The notes: generated from the letters alone by a model not told the origin. DNA of 64,000 nt from Streptomyces kurssanovii (GCF_014649695.1 NZ_BMTN01000008.1:62001-126000); one strand, 5' to 3'. Counted from the first letter of the stretch, positions 9,463 through 18,669 are shown. A program made the numbers and translations.

Positions 9463-10734
9463 TCAGCCCCTGCGGGAGATCGTCCCCAGCTCGCGCGCGA
9501 GGCGTGCGACGGCCTCGGCAGGCGTCTGCCGCAGCGCCATGACGTCCTGCGCCACCGCCTGCACCGCCAGACTGACCTGGTCGTAGCGCGGACTCTTGGG
9601 GCGGGGCACTGCCGACAGCACGCTCTGGCGCAGCGTCGGCAGATAGGGATGAGCCTTGATCAGCTCCGGGTCCTCGTACAGCGCGGCGCGCACCGGCGGC
9701 AGCGAGCCCTCGGTGAGCACCTGCCGCTGCACCCGCTCACTGGTGAGGTAGGCGATCAGGTCCGCGGCCGACGCCGGATGCCGCGAGTGGGCGCTGACGG
9801 CCAGGTTGGAGCCGCCCAGCACGCTGGTGCCGGGCCCGTCCGGCCCGGGCAGCGGCACCGCACCGAACTTCCCCGCCACCTTCGAGCCCTCGGCGCCCGC
9901 GTCCGCGTACACGTAGGGCCAGTTCCGCAGGAAGAGCAGCCGGCCGTCCTGGAACGCCTGCCGCGACTCCTCCTCCTTGTATCCGAGAGCCTCCCGGGGG
10001 ATCCACCCCTGGCGCACCCCGTCCGCGAGGAACGTCAGCCCGGCCGTGGCCGCGGCGGAGTCCACGGTGACCCGCTCCCCGTCGTCCCGCAGGATCGACC
10101 CGCCCGCGGAGTGCACGGCTTCCGCGACGTTGACGGTGAGCCCTTCGTAGGGCAGGAACTGGCCGGCGTAGCCGTCCAGACCGTACTTCGGGGCGATCGT
10201 ACGGGCCTGCCGGGCCAGCTCGGCCCAGGTGCGCGGCGGCTCGACACCCTCTCGTTCGAGGATGTCCTTGCGGTAGTACAGCAGCCCGGCGTTGGTGACG
10301 TACGGGACCGCGAAGAGCCGCCCGTCGAAGGTGGCCGTGTCGACGACCGGCCGCAGGAAGCTGTCGAGCGGGAACCGGTCGCGCTTCAGCGGGGAGATCC
10401 ACCCCGCCGCGGCGAACTCGGATGTCCATGCCACGTCGATGTTCAGCACGTCGAAGCGGTCGCTGCCGGAACGCAGTTCGCTGGTCATCTGCGCCCGGGT
10501 CTCGTCCGCCGAGTCGGGCAGTTCGACCAGGGTGACCCGCTCGTCCGGGTGGGCGCGGTTCCAGTCGTCGAGGAGCGGCGAGAGATAGTCGGTGAGATCG
10601 CCCGCCGTCGCCAGCGTCATCGGTCCGCGACCCTGAGGGTCCACGCCCCCGGCCCGGGTGCCGAAACCGGCATACCCCGCCAGCAGCACCGCCACGACCA
10701 GGAGAGCTCTACCCGCGGCACGCATCCACCGCAT
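9463..10734 (-). CDS. Orphan ABC-type sugar-binding protein without lipobox
   Basis: A 423-residue family-1 solute-binding protein: TLATAGDLTDYLSPLLDDWN, RFDVLNIDVAWTSEFAAAGW, TNAGLLYYRKDILEREGVEP, QAFQDGRLLFLRNWPYVYAD. The N-terminus has a basic start and one hydrophobic segment (ALLVVAVLLAGYAGFG) but no cysteine, so it cannot be lipidated like usual Gram-positive binding proteins. It is either secreted or held by an uncleaved signal anchor. ATG 10734 is favoured by GGGAGGAACCT just upstream. No permease gene is adjacent. The gene is divergent from the padR operon. Confidence 0.85.
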   Translation of the reverse strand: MRWMRAAGRALLVVAVLLAGYAGFGTRAGGVDPQGRGPMTLATAGDLTDYLSPLLDDWNRAHPDERVTLVELPDSADETRAQMTSELRSGSDRFDVLNIDVAWTSEFAAAGWISPLKRDRFPLDSFLRPVVDTATFDGRLFAVPYVTNAGLLYYRKDILEREGVEPPRTWAELARQARTIAPKYGLDGYAGQFLPYEGLTVNVAEAVHSAGGSILRDDGERVTVDSAAATAGLTFLADGVRQGWIPREALGYKEEESRQAFQDGRLLFLRNWPYVYADAGAEGSKVAGKFGAVPLPGPDGPGTSVLGGSNLAVSAHSRHPASAADLIAYLTSERVQRQVLTEGSLPPVRAALYEDPELIKAHPYLPTLRQSVLSAVPRPKSPRYDQVSLAVQAVAQDVMALRQTPAEAVARLARELGTISRRG

Positions 10735-10903
10735 AGGTTCCTCCCGGTGCACGATCCGGCTGCGTCGCCGACCATCGGGCCCTATATATACCCGTTAGGC
10801 ATGGGCGATACTAGACGTCCAGGCGGACCGTACAGGTGCCATGGGCCACACGCCCACCGCCCGGCCAACAGGAAACTACGTCAGCGGGAGAGAGGGGGGG
10901 AGC

Positions 10904-11410
10904 GTGCGGCTGCCGCTCCTGGCACTGCTCACCCGTGGCCCGGCGCATGGTTACGAGCTGAAGCAGGACCTTGAGAAGCTTCTGGGCGCCGCGTACCCTC
11001 AGCCGAACGTCGGCCAGGTCTACGTCACCCTCGGCCGCCTGGAGAAGAGCGGGCTGATCGACGGCGAGGACGTCGAGCAGTCCGGCCGGCCCAACAAACG
11101 CACGTACCGGCTGACCGACGCCGGGCGCGAGGCGGTACAGGCCTGGTTCGAGGAGACCACCGACGAACCACGCGTGCGGGACGAGTTCTTCATGAAGCTC
11201 GCCCTGGCGCCCGAGTCGGGGCTCGCCGACCCTGTCGCCCTGATCAACAAGCAGCGGCGGCAGTACCTCAACACCATGCGGGACCTGTCGAAGCTGGCCG
11301 CCGCAGAGGACCGGGACAACCGGATCTCCCAACTGCTGATCGAGGGCGCGATGCTGCATCTGCAGGCCGACCTGGACTGGCTGGAACGCTGTCAGGAGGA
11401 GCTGGAATGA
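10904..11410 (+). CDS. PadR-family transcriptional regulator
   Basis: A 168-residue regulator starting at a GTG preceded by GAGAGGGGGGGAGC. The N-terminal winged helix is typical of PadR (LPLLALLTRGPAHGYELKQD, then GQVYVTLGRLEKSGLI). The C-terminal part is an alpha-helical dimerisation arm (LINKQRRQYLNTMRDLSKLA ... LHLQADLDWLERCQEELE). Its last codons overlap the ABC ATPase start (ATGA), so it heads a three-gene export operon. PadR proteins in this setting usually repress their own transporter and respond to its substrates, so a drug-sensing role is likely but not shown. Confidence 0.9.
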   Translation: MRLPLLALLTRGPAHGYELKQDLEKLLGAAYPQPNVGQVYVTLGRLEKSGLIDGEDVEQSGRPNKRTYRLTDAGREAVQAWFEETTDEPRVRDEFFMKLALAPESGLADPVALINKQRRQYLNTMRDLSKLAAAEDRDNRISQLLIEGAMLHLQADLDWLERCQEELE

Positions 11411-12246
11411 GCCACGACGCGGCTTCCGGCGACCGCCGCGGGCCCGACACGGCATCCGTACCCGGGCCGGACCCGGCCCCGGGGGCGGCGGACGCCGGGC
11501 ACGGCAGCGCGCCGATCGTGCGCGCGCAGGGCCTGACCAAGACGCACCATGGCGAAGGCGCGCCGGTCCACGCGGTCCGGGGCGTGGACCTGACCGTCCG
11601 GCCGGGCGAGTTCGTCGCCGTCACCGGGCCGTCCGGCGCGGGGAAGTCGACACTGCTGCATCTGATCGGCGGCCTCCAGCGGCCGGACAGCGGCAAACTC
11701 TGGCTCGACGGTCAGCGCGTCGACGAGTACCGCGAGGCCCGCTGGGCGGTCCTGCGGCGGCGCAGCATCGGCGTCGTCTTCCAGTTCTTCAACCTGGTCT
11801 CCAACCTGACCGTCGCCGACAACGTCGAACTCCCGGCGCTGCTCGCCGGCGCCTCTCCGAAGGCCGCCCGGGAGTCCCGGGCCGAACTGCTCGCCGAGCT
11901 CGGCCTCGAAGGCCGGGAGAAGTCCATGCCCGGTGAGCTCTCCGGCGGCGAACAGCAGCGCGTCGCGCTGGCCCGCGCCCTGGTCAACCACCCCGCCCTC
12001 CTCCTCGCCGACGAACCGGCCGGCAGCCTCGACAGCAAGGGCACACGCGAGGTGCTGCGGCTGCTGTCCCGTTTCCACCAGCGGGGACAGACGATCCTGA
12101 TGGTCACCCACGACGCCCGGATGGCCAGCGCCGCCGACCGCGTCATCAGCTTCTTCGACGGACGGATCGCCGACGACGCCCAGCTCGGCGGCGGCCACCG
12201 CGGCCCGGCCGGCGGAGTGTCCGGCGTGCTCGAACTGAAGGAATGA
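11407..12246 (+). CDS. MacB/LolD-type ABC transporter ATPase
   Basis: A 279-residue ATP-binding subunit. After about 40 non-conserved residues it shows Walker A GPSGAGKST, the Q-loop VVFQFFNLVSNLTVADNVEL, the signature LSGGEQQR and Walker B LLLADEPAGSLD, followed by the switch histidine in MVTHDARMA. The NLVSNLTVADNVELP pattern is typical of the LolD/MacB branch that powers mechanotransmission transporters. It overlaps padR and the permease gene by four bases at each end, so all three are coupled. Confidence 0.93.
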   Translation: MSHDAASGDRRGPDTASVPGPDPAPGAADAGHGSAPIVRAQGLTKTHHGEGAPVHAVRGVDLTVRPGEFVAVTGPSGAGKSTLLHLIGGLQRPDSGKLWLDGQRVDEYREARWAVLRRRSIGVVFQFFNLVSNLTVADNVELPALLAGASPKAARESRAELLAELGLEGREKSMPGELSGGEQQRVALARALVNHPALLLADEPAGSLDSKGTREVLRLLSRFHQRGQTILMVTHDARMASAADRVISFFDGRIADDAQLGGGHRGPAGGVSGVLELKE

Positions 12247-14570
12247 GCATGCGGGCGACTCTGCGCTGGGCTCACGCCGACTTCCGCGCGCACCGCGGCG
12301 AGGCCCTCTTCGTCGTCCTGGCCAGCGCCGGGATCATCGCCTCCCTGCTGCTGGCCGGCGCACTGTTCAGCTATGCCGCCAACCCGTGGCAGCGGATCTT
12401 CAACCAGTCCCAGGGCGCCCACATCTGGCTGCAGACCCGGCCGGGCGCCGACCCGGCCGCCCTGTCCCGGCTGGACGGGGTCGACGCCCTCTCCGGCCCC
12501 TACCGGACCGCCACCACCACCGTCGAGTCACGCGGCGCGCGGGCGGCCGTCGCGCTGCGGGCGACCGGCGTGCGGCCTCCCGGGACCGGGCGGCCGCTCG
12601 TCACCTCGGGCAGCTGGCTCGCACCGCCGGACGACGGTGCGGCCCGCGCCGTCGTGCTGGAGAGCTCGGTCGCCCGCTCGCTGTGGGCGGAGCCCGGCGA
12701 CACCGTACGGGTCACCGGCCAGGACGGGGCCGTGCGCACCCTGCGCGTGACCGGCGTCGCCGAGGCCGCGGAACCGCCCTACCGGGCGGGCGGCGGACCC
12801 GGGATCGGCTGGGTCCTCCCGGAGACCCTCGACGGGATCGCCCCCGGGGACACCGGCCAGAGCGTGGGGCTGCGGCTCGCGGACTCCGGCGACACCGACT
12901 TCATGGTCCAGCGGGCGGTGACCCTGCTGGGCGCCGACCGGGTCGCGCAGGTCACCAAGTGGCAACAGGCCAGGGCGGAGGCCGGCGGCGACGACCGGCT
13001 CCTCGGTCAGCTGTTCGCCGTGTTCGGACTCGGGGCGCTGCTGGCGGCCGCCCTCGCCGCGTCCGGGGCGATCGGCGCCCGGGTGCGCGGCCAGCTGCGG
13101 GACATCGCCGTACTCAAGGCGGTCGGATTCACACCGGGTCAGGTCGTCCGCGGCTTCCTCGTCCAGCACCTGGCGTTCGCCCTGCTCGGGGTGGCGCTGG
13201 GCACGGCGGCCATCGCGTCCCTGGGCGCGCGGATCCCGGGCCGGATCGGCGACGCGGCCGCCCTGTGGCAGGACCTGCCCGGATACACGGCGCTCATGAT
13301 CGGTGTGCCGTGCGGGGCCGTGCTGCTGATCGCGGCGGCCACCGGGCTCGCGGCCTGGCGCGCCGGGCGGGTGCCGCCGGTCCCGGTGGCCCGGGCGGCG
13401 CAGCCGTCCGCGGCGCCGATGACCGCACTGGGCCGCAGGGCACTCGGCCTGCGGATGCCGCCGGCGCTGGTGCTGGGCTGGCGCTCGGCCTTCCCGCGCC
13501 GGCGCCGTACGGCCGTCGCCGTGGGGCGGCTCGCGCTGCCGCTCGTACTGATCACCGTCGCGCTGGTGGCCTGGTCGACGCTCGACCAGTTCCGCGGCCG
13601 GCCCGCGCAGATGGGGCTGCCCGCGGCCCTGACCGTACGGGCGGAGCAACCCGGCGGGCCGTCGGAGGAGGAGCTGCGGCGGATTCTCGCCGGGGTCCCG
13701 GAGGTCGCCGCCGTCCATCCCGGCGCCGAGATGGCCGCTCTCGTGCCCGGGCAGACCGGGACCATCACCCTGCGTGGGCTCGGTACCGCCGAGGACCCCT
13801 ATCCGTCGGCCGTGGCCGGGGGACGGGCGGCCCGGGGACCGGACGAGGCGGTGGCCGGGCAGGGACTCCTCGACCTGCTGGGCGTACGCGTCGGCGACTG
13901 GGTGCGGATGACGGTCGAAGGCAGGCCGCAGATCCTGCATATCGTGGGACGCAGCATCGAGCCCGAGTCCGGCGGACGGATCATCTCCACGACGGTCGAC
14001 GCCCTCCAGGAACGCGACCCGGGACTGCGGCCGGACTTCCACGCACTGGTGCTCACCGACGGATCGGACCCGCGGGCGGTGAGTTCCGCGCTCGACCGGG
14101 CGGCGGGCGGCACGCTGGAGATCCGTGAGACGCCCAACCCCGCGGACCGGCTGGAACCGGCGCGCGGGGTGATCGCGGCCCTGATCGCGGTACTGGCGCT
14201 GATCGGTCTCACCGAGCTGCTGACACTGATCGGCACCGGGGTCCGCGACCGCGGCCGGGACCTGCTCGCGCTGAAGGCGATCGGGCTCACGCCCCGGCAG
14301 ATCGGCTCCGTCATCGTGATCGCCGCCGGGCTGACCGCGCTGGCGTCGGCTGTGGCGGGAACGGCGCTCGGCGCGCTCTTCGGCATGTGGCTGGTGGACG
14401 CCCAGGGGACCGCGAGCGGGATGGGGGCGGGGATCGCCCACCTGCCCCCGTGGCCGGTGCTGGTGTCGGTCGTGGCCGGCGCGGTCGTCGGTGCGGTGGC
14501 GGCTGCCTCCCTGCCGGCGACCCGGACCGCGCGCCGGCGGCTCGCGGACTCGCTGAGCGAGACGCTCTGA
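12243..14570 (+). CDS. FtsX/MacB-type ABC permease, two permease units
   Basis: A 775-residue membrane protein with the duplicated architecture of actinobacterial MacB-like exporters. A first helix (LFVVLASAGIIASLLLAGAL) is followed by about 190 extracytoplasmic residues. An FtsX helix bundle follows (LLAAALAASGAIGARVRGQL; DIAVLKAVGFTPGQVVRGFL). A second unit follows, with its own extracytoplasmic domain and final FtsX bundle (DLLALKAIGLTPRQIGSVIV). It forms the membrane part of the PadR-controlled transporter. The substrate is unknown; export of a peptide, lipid or drug is the family expectation. Confidence 0.9.
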   Translation: MSMRATLRWAHADFRAHRGEALFVVLASAGIIASLLLAGALFSYAANPWQRIFNQSQGAHIWLQTRPGADPAALSRLDGVDALSGPYRTATTTVESRGARAAVALRATGVRPPGTGRPLVTSGSWLAPPDDGAARAVVLESSVARSLWAEPGDTVRVTGQDGAVRTLRVTGVAEAAEPPYRAGGGPGIGWVLPETLDGIAPGDTGQSVGLRLADSGDTDFMVQRAVTLLGADRVAQVTKWQQARAEAGGDDRLLGQLFAVFGLGALLAAALAASGAIGARVRGQLRDIAVLKAVGFTPGQVVRGFLVQHLAFALLGVALGTAAIASLGARIPGRIGDAAALWQDLPGYTALMIGVPCGAVLLIAAATGLAAWRAGRVPPVPVARAAQPSAAPMTALGRRALGLRMPPALVLGWRSAFPRRRRTAVAVGRLALPLVLITVALVAWSTLDQFRGRPAQMGLPAALTVRAEQPGGPSEEELRRILAGVPEVAAVHPGAEMAALVPGQTGTITLRGLGTAEDPYPSAVAGGRAARGPDEAVAGQGLLDLLGVRVGDWVRMTVEGRPQILHIVGRSIEPESGGRIISTTVDALQERDPGLRPDFHALVLTDGSDPRAVSSALDRAAGGTLEIRETPNPADRLEPARGVIAALIAVLALIGLTELLTLIGTGVRDRGRDLLALKAIGLTPRQIGSVIVIAAGLTALASAVAGTALGALFGMWLVDAQGTASGMGAGIAHLPPWPVLVSVVAGAVVGAVAAASLPATRTARRRLADSLSETL

Positions 14571-14574
14571 ACGC

Positions 14575-14610
14575 GGCCGGGGGCGGGCGGAGGTCCGCCC
14601 GCCCCCGGCC
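14575..14610 (+). terminator. Terminator after the padR-ABC operon
   Basis: The inverted repeat GGCCGGGGGCGGGCGGA/TCCGCCCGCCCCCGGCC is 17 bp long with almost no loop and begins four bases after the permease stop. It lacks a T tract, as is usual in Streptomyces. It can also serve the convergent protease gene. Confidence 0.75.
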
Positions 14611-14672
14611 GGTGGAGGGAAGGGCCCGCCGGCGGGGGGAGGGAGAACCACCGGCGGGGCAGTGACTACGGG

Positions 14673-15989
14673 TCAGTTGCCGTCGAAGCCTCCCTGCTGC
14701 TGGTCCTGGCCGTCCTGCTCCTGGCCCTGCTGGTTCTGGCCGTCCTGGTCCTGACCGTCCTGCTGCTGGTCCTGGCCGTCTTGGTCCTGACCGTCCTGCT
14801 GCTGGTCCTGGCCGTCCTGCTCCTGACCCTGGCCCTGATCCTGGCCCTGGTCGGCCGCGCCGCCGCCGTCGCCCGCGGTGATCTCCGCGCCGACCGCCGC
14901 GAGCGCCGTCGTCACCGGCTGGAAGAACGTCTCGCCGCCCGATGTGCAGTCACCGCTGCCGCCCGAGGTCAGGCCGATGGCGGCACCGTCGCGGGTGAAC
15001 AGGGCGCCGCCGCTGTCACCCGGCTCCGCGCACACGTTCGTCTGGATGAGACCGGTGACCGTGCCCTCCGGGTAGTTCACGGTGGCGTTCAGACCGGTGA
15101 CCTGACCGCTGTTCAGGCCCGTGGTGCTGCCCATGCGGAACACTTCCTGGCCGACCGCCGCGTCGTCGGCGCCCACGATGTCCAGGGTCTGACCGTTGCC
15201 GAGGTCGACCGTGCCGGGGGCGTCGGTGGCGGGGTCGTCGTAGGTGACGAGCGCGAAGTCGCCCTCGCCGGGGAACGTCGCCGCCTGCACCGTACCGATG
15301 GGTGCGCCGTTCGCTTCCTCGGACCACTGGTCTTCGGCGACGCCGCAGTGTCCCGCGGTGAGGAAACCGGGCTGTCCGTCGCCCGTGGTCACGTTGAATC
15401 CGAGGGAACAGCGCGACCCACCGCCGAAGATGGCGTCGCCGCCCTCGAGGAAGGGCTTGAACTCGCCCGCGGACTTCTGGATCCGCGCCATCCCGGAGCC
15501 GAGCGATTTCACGGTCGACTCCAGACGGTTCCAGCCGTCGCCCGCGACCGTGCGGTCGGCCGTGACCAGGAGCTGGTTGGTCCTGGGATCGACGGCCCAG
15601 GCCGTGCCCGGGACCGCGGCCTTGCGGGCCAGGGTGTCCGCCGCCGCCTTCAGCTGACCCATGCTGTTCTCGACGGGCCGCGCCACGGCGCCGGCCTCGT
15701 TGACCTGGACGATGACGCTGTTGCTGTCACCGACGACGTTGACGACGACCTGCTGTTTCTGCGCGTCGTAGTACGCACCTGCATACGCGTCACCGAGCTG
15801 GGGGCCCAGTTCCGAGACGAGATCCTGGGCGGCCGCGGCACTCAGGGTTCTGGGGTCGGCCTCCGACCCGGAACCGGAGCCGGACTGCGATGCGTTGGCG
15901 TGCGGCAGCAGCACGGCGGCCGCGGCGATGCCCACCGCCCCGGCTCCTGCAAGCACGGCCTTTCGCTTGGGTATTCGCCTGTGACTCAA
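14673..15989 (-). CDS. Secreted S1 serine protease (streptogrisin type) with Gln/Asp repeat tail
   Basis: A 438-residue preproprotein. A signal peptide (KAVLAGAGAVGIAAAAVLLP) is followed by an alpha-lytic-type pro-region (about 45-195) and a chymotrypsin-fold catalytic domain. The triad is visible as His in FLTAGHCG, Asp in GEGDFALV and Ser in AEPGDSGGAL, with the cysteines expected for disulfides. The last 59 residues are a low-complexity tail made of DGQDQ/QQQ units ending GGFDGN. The start is TTG at 15989 with GGAGG seven bases upstream. It is convergent with the ABC operon. Confidence 0.93.
   Translation of the reverse strand: MSHRRIPKRKAVLAGAGAVGIAAAAVLLPHANASQSGSGSGSEADPRTLSAAAAQDLVSELGPQLGDAYAGAYYDAQKQQVVVNVVGDSNSVIVQVNEAGAVARPVENSMGQLKAAADTLARKAAVPGTAWAVDPRTNQLLVTADRTVAGDGWNRLESTVKSLGSGMARIQKSAGEFKPFLEGGDAIFGGGSRCSLGFNVTTGDGQPGFLTAGHCGVAEDQWSEEANGAPIGTVQAATFPGEGDFALVTYDDPATDAPGTVDLGNGQTLDIVGADDAAVGQEVFRMGSTTGLNSGQVTGLNATVNYPEGTVTGLIQTNVCAEPGDSGGALFTRDGAAIGLTSGGSGDCTSGGETFFQPVTTALAAVGAEITAGDGGGAADQGQDQGQGQEQDGQDQQQDGQDQDGQDQQQDGQDQDGQNQQGQEQDGQDQQQGGFDGN
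14690..14852 (-). repeat. Short in-frame repeats coding the protease tail
   Basis: The 3' end of the protease gene is built from 15-36 base near-repeats of the GTCCTGGCC/GTCCTGACC and CTGCTG type. The 12-residue unit DGQDQQQDGQDQ appears twice in succession, with shorter copies around it. Such arrays change length by slippage, so tail length probably differs between strains. Confidence 0.75.
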
Positions 15990-16140
15990 CTCGCCGCCTC
16001 CTGCGGGGATACGGAATCCGGTTGTCGACGACAGACCGGGGGACGCGTCCGACCGTTGATACGGATGAGGCGTGAGTTGTACTCATCGCATGCGCAAAAT
16101 CGCTGACCGACGCTCCGTCAGAAGGTGTCGGCGGTACGGC

Positions 16141-16662
16141 TCATGAGGGCAGCCGGGCGCCGCACCGGCTGCAATAGCGCGCGCCGGGATCCTCCGCTGG
16201 ACGGTCGCACTCAGGGCAGACGCGGCCGAGCATGCAGGCCGGTTCTCCACCAGGCGTCTCGCGGGCCGCGACGGCGCCGGCCGTCCCACGGTTCGCAGTC
16301 ACGTTGCCGATGGCCAGGCCCGGCCGGCGCCGGTGCGCCGTGACATAGACGAGGCCGTCCGGTCCGGCCGCGACGGAGCGTTCCATGCCGTGCGGCAGCC
16401 AGGCCACACATCCCGGTTCCAGCCCCTGACGCACGCCCTGGGTCACGAGCTCGCCACCGCCGTGGACCACGCAGAGCAGCACGTCGAGGTCCGGCTCGAC
16501 ATGGCCGGGGCGCCGGGTGCCGGGCGGGAGCCGTACGAGGTTGGCGTCCAGCTGCCGGGCGGCCGGCGTCAGCCGCCATACGGCGCCGCCACGGTCGTCC
16601 GGCACGGCGAGCGCGTCCGCCGTCGTGGCGAGCACACCGGCCGTCAGGGGCTGCTCTGCCAT
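16141..16662 (-). CDS. Cupin-fold protein with C-terminal zinc ribbon
   Basis: A 173-residue protein. The middle has cupin-type strands (LVRLPPGTRRPGHVEPDLDV, LLCVVHGGGELVTQG, LEPGCVAWLPHGMERSVAAG). The C-terminus carries a two-CxxC zinc ribbon, CPECDRPAEDPGARYCSRCG. The ATG at 16662 is set by GGAGGAACGGC. Small-ligand binding or regulation is possible; the function is unknown. A strong 17-bp palindrome lies 41-57 bases upstream and may be its operator. Confidence 0.8.
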   Translation of the reverse strand: MAEQPLTAGVLATTADALAVPDDRGGAVWRLTPAARQLDANLVRLPPGTRRPGHVEPDLDVLLCVVHGGGELVTQGVRQGLEPGCVAWLPHGMERSVAAGPDGLVYVTAHRRRPGLAIGNVTANRGTAGAVAARETPGGEPACMLGRVCPECDRPAEDPGARYCSRCGARLPS

Positions 16663-16702
16663 GCCGTTCCTCCAGAGCACGCGGGCCATCAGTCGCTCGC
16701 AT

Positions 16703-16719
16703 GATTGCACAGTGCAATC
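16703..16719. promoter_or_regulatory. 17-bp palindrome upstream of the cupin gene
   Basis: GATTGCACAGTGCAATC has two perfect 8-bp arms around one central base. It sits where an operator overlapping the minus-strand promoter would be expected. The binding protein is unknown; self-control by the cupin protein or a nearby regulator is only a guess. Confidence 0.5.
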
Positions 16720-16835
16720 CAGGTGACGGAACCGCGCCCGGCCGACCGGCCCGAACGGGCGGCCTTCGCGCGAAGCACCCGGACGCGGAGCCATGGTGAC
16801 CGTACACAGAGGCGCCGATCACTTACTTTTCGTAA

Positions 16836-17678
16836 ATGATCAGATTTGTACGAAAATTTGCGGGCTTGACGGCCGCGGGTGTCGTACTGGTCGGCTGCGG
16901 TGCTTCCGGCGGCGCCGTCTCCGCACCCACGCCGTCGTCGCCCCGCCCTGCCGCCTCCGCCACCCGCGACATCACTCCGACCATGGCCCCCGGACCCGGC
17001 GGTCACACCCCGGTGTTCATGCGCGCGAAGGCGGCCCGGGGCGCCGCGGACAGGACCGTCGCACTCACCTTCGACGCCGACATGACCGCCGATCAGGGCC
17101 CGCGCGCCGAGCGCGGCGAACGGTTCGACAACCCCGCCCTGATCAAGGCCCTGCGCACCTTGAAGGTGCCCTCGACCGTCTTCATGACGGGCCGCTGGGC
17201 CGAGGAGTACCCCGCCCAGGCGAAGGCCATCGGCTCCGACCCGCTCTTCGAGATCGCGAACCACTCCTACAGCCACCATGCCTTCAGCTCCCCCTGCTAC
17301 GGACTCCCCGAGATCGGCGCGGAGGACATGCTCAGCGATGTGCGACGGGCCTTCGCCGCGTTCAAGAAGGCCGGTGTCCGCAACGTGGTGCCCTACTTCC
17401 GCTTCCCCGGCGGCTGTTACGACGACTCGGCGCTACGGGCCCTCGCGCCGGCCGGGGTCACCGCGGTGCAGTGGGACGTCGTCAGCGGTGACGCCTTCGC
17501 CACCGACGCGGACGCCGTCGCCGAGGAGGTGCTCAGCCGGGTGGGGCCCGGCTCGCTCGTCGTCATGCACTGCACCAGAAGCGCCGCCCCCGTCACCGAC
17601 GAGGCGGTCCGCAGGATCGTCCCGGAACTGCGCCGGCGCGGCTACCGGTTCGTCAAGGTCTCGGAACTGATGCGATAG
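16836..17678 (+). CDS. Polysaccharide deacetylase lipoprotein (NodB domain)
   Basis: A 280-residue exported protein. Lipobox VVLVGCGA predicts a lipidated Cys near residue 21, followed by a Ser/Pro/Ala linker. The CE4 NodB domain shows the metal/catalytic motifs LTFDADM, the His pair in NHSYSHHAF, RFPGGCY and the final VVMHCT. It should remove acetyl groups from a surface glycan such as peptidoglycan or chitin-like oligomers. The ATG has no good ribosome site (CTTTTCGTAA upstream), so a different start or weak initiation is possible. Confidence 0.88.
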   Translation: MIRFVRKFAGLTAAGVVLVGCGASGGAVSAPTPSSPRPAASATRDITPTMAPGPGGHTPVFMRAKAARGAADRTVALTFDADMTADQGPRAERGERFDNPALIKALRTLKVPSTVFMTGRWAEEYPAQAKAIGSDPLFEIANHSYSHHAFSSPCYGLPEIGAEDMLSDVRRAFAAFKKAGVRNVVPYFRFPGGCYDDSALRALAPAGVTAVQWDVVSGDAFATDADAVAEEVLSRVGPGSLVVMHCTRSAAPVTDEAVRRIVPELRRRGYRFVKVSELMR

Positions 17679-17771
17679 CCACGCCCCGCCGTGGGCCACC
17701 GACGGGACGGCCACGGATCCCCTGCCCCGGACACACCACCGCGACCCCTGCACGCCACGGAGGCCGATCAC

Positions 17772-18662
17772 GTGCACACCCTGCTCCCGGTACTGTTCGC
17801 GCTCGGCGCGGCGCTCAGCAACGCGTTCGCCACCGTGCTCCAGCGCAAGGCCGCCCTCGACGTCCCCCGTTCCGAGGGCCTGCGCGCCGGTCTCATGCTC
17901 GACCTGCTGCGCCGGCCCGTCTGGCTGCTCGGCATGCTCGCCGTCGTCGTCGCCGGCCTGTGCCAGGCGGTGGCGCTCGGGACCGGTCCGCTGACGATCG
18001 TCCAGCCGCTGTTCGTGCTCGAACTGCCGCTCGCCCTGATCCTCGCGACCGTGATTCTGCACGGCAGCCTTCCGCGCGTCGGCTGGTTGGCGGTGGCGGC
18101 CGTGGTGACGGGCCTCGGCATCGCCCTCGCCGCCGCTTCACCCTCCGGCGACCGCACCTCCGTGCCCCTGGACCGCTGGATCATCGCCCTCGCCGTGTGC
18201 GGCGCGGCCGTCCTCTCGCTCACCGCCGCCGCACTGCGCCGCCCCGAGGGCCGCGCCCGCGCGGCCTGCTTCGGCTCCGCCACCGCGATCAGCTACGCGC
18301 TCACCGCGGCCCTGATGAAGTCGGCGGTGCACACGCTGGACGACCACGGCATCGGCGCCTTCCTCACGGCCTGGCAGACGTACGCGTTCGCGGCGACCGG
18401 GGTGTGCGCGCTCTTCCTGCTGGAGAACGCGATGCAGGCCGGCCCGCTGGTCGCGTCGCAGCCCGCGCTCACCCTCGGCGACGCGGCGGTGAGCCTCAGC
18501 CTGGGCATGGTCCTGTACGAGGAGGACGTCCGCACCGGCTGGTGGCTTCTCCCGGAGGCCCTCGGCGTGGCACTGGTGGTGGCGGGCGTCCTCGCTCTGG
18601 CCCGGATGCCACTGGCCCGTTCCCTGGTCGCGTCCGACGAACCGGACCGTGCGGTGCCCTGA
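17772..18662 (+). CDS. EamA/DMT-superfamily membrane transporter
   Basis: A 296-residue protein with about ten hydrophobic helices and no signal peptide. The repeated LGTGPLTIVQPLFVLELPLA and MQAGPLVASQPALTLGDAAV segments are the paired halves of the drug/metabolite transporter fold. The GTG at 17772 follows ACGGAGGCCGATCAC. The substrate cannot be read from sequence. It lies 93 bases after the deacetylase gene and ends seven bases from the convergent AI-2E-type gene. Confidence 0.85.
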   Translation: MHTLLPVLFALGAALSNAFATVLQRKAALDVPRSEGLRAGLMLDLLRRPVWLLGMLAVVVAGLCQAVALGTGPLTIVQPLFVLELPLALILATVILHGSLPRVGWLAVAAVVTGLGIALAAASPSGDRTSVPLDRWIIALAVCGAAVLSLTAAALRRPEGRARAACFGSATAISYALTAALMKSAVHTLDDHGIGAFLTAWQTYAFAATGVCALFLLENAMQAGPLVASQPALTLGDAAVSLSLGMVLYEEDVRTGWWLLPEALGVALVVAGVLALARMPLARSLVASDEPDRAVP

Positions 18663-18669
18663 CGGCCGG

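Noticed and set aside
12386-14128. 580-codon plus frame inside the FtsX-type permease
   Set aside because: Arg/Pro/Gly-rich shadow in the second frame; the permease frame has all the conserved motifs and coding bias.
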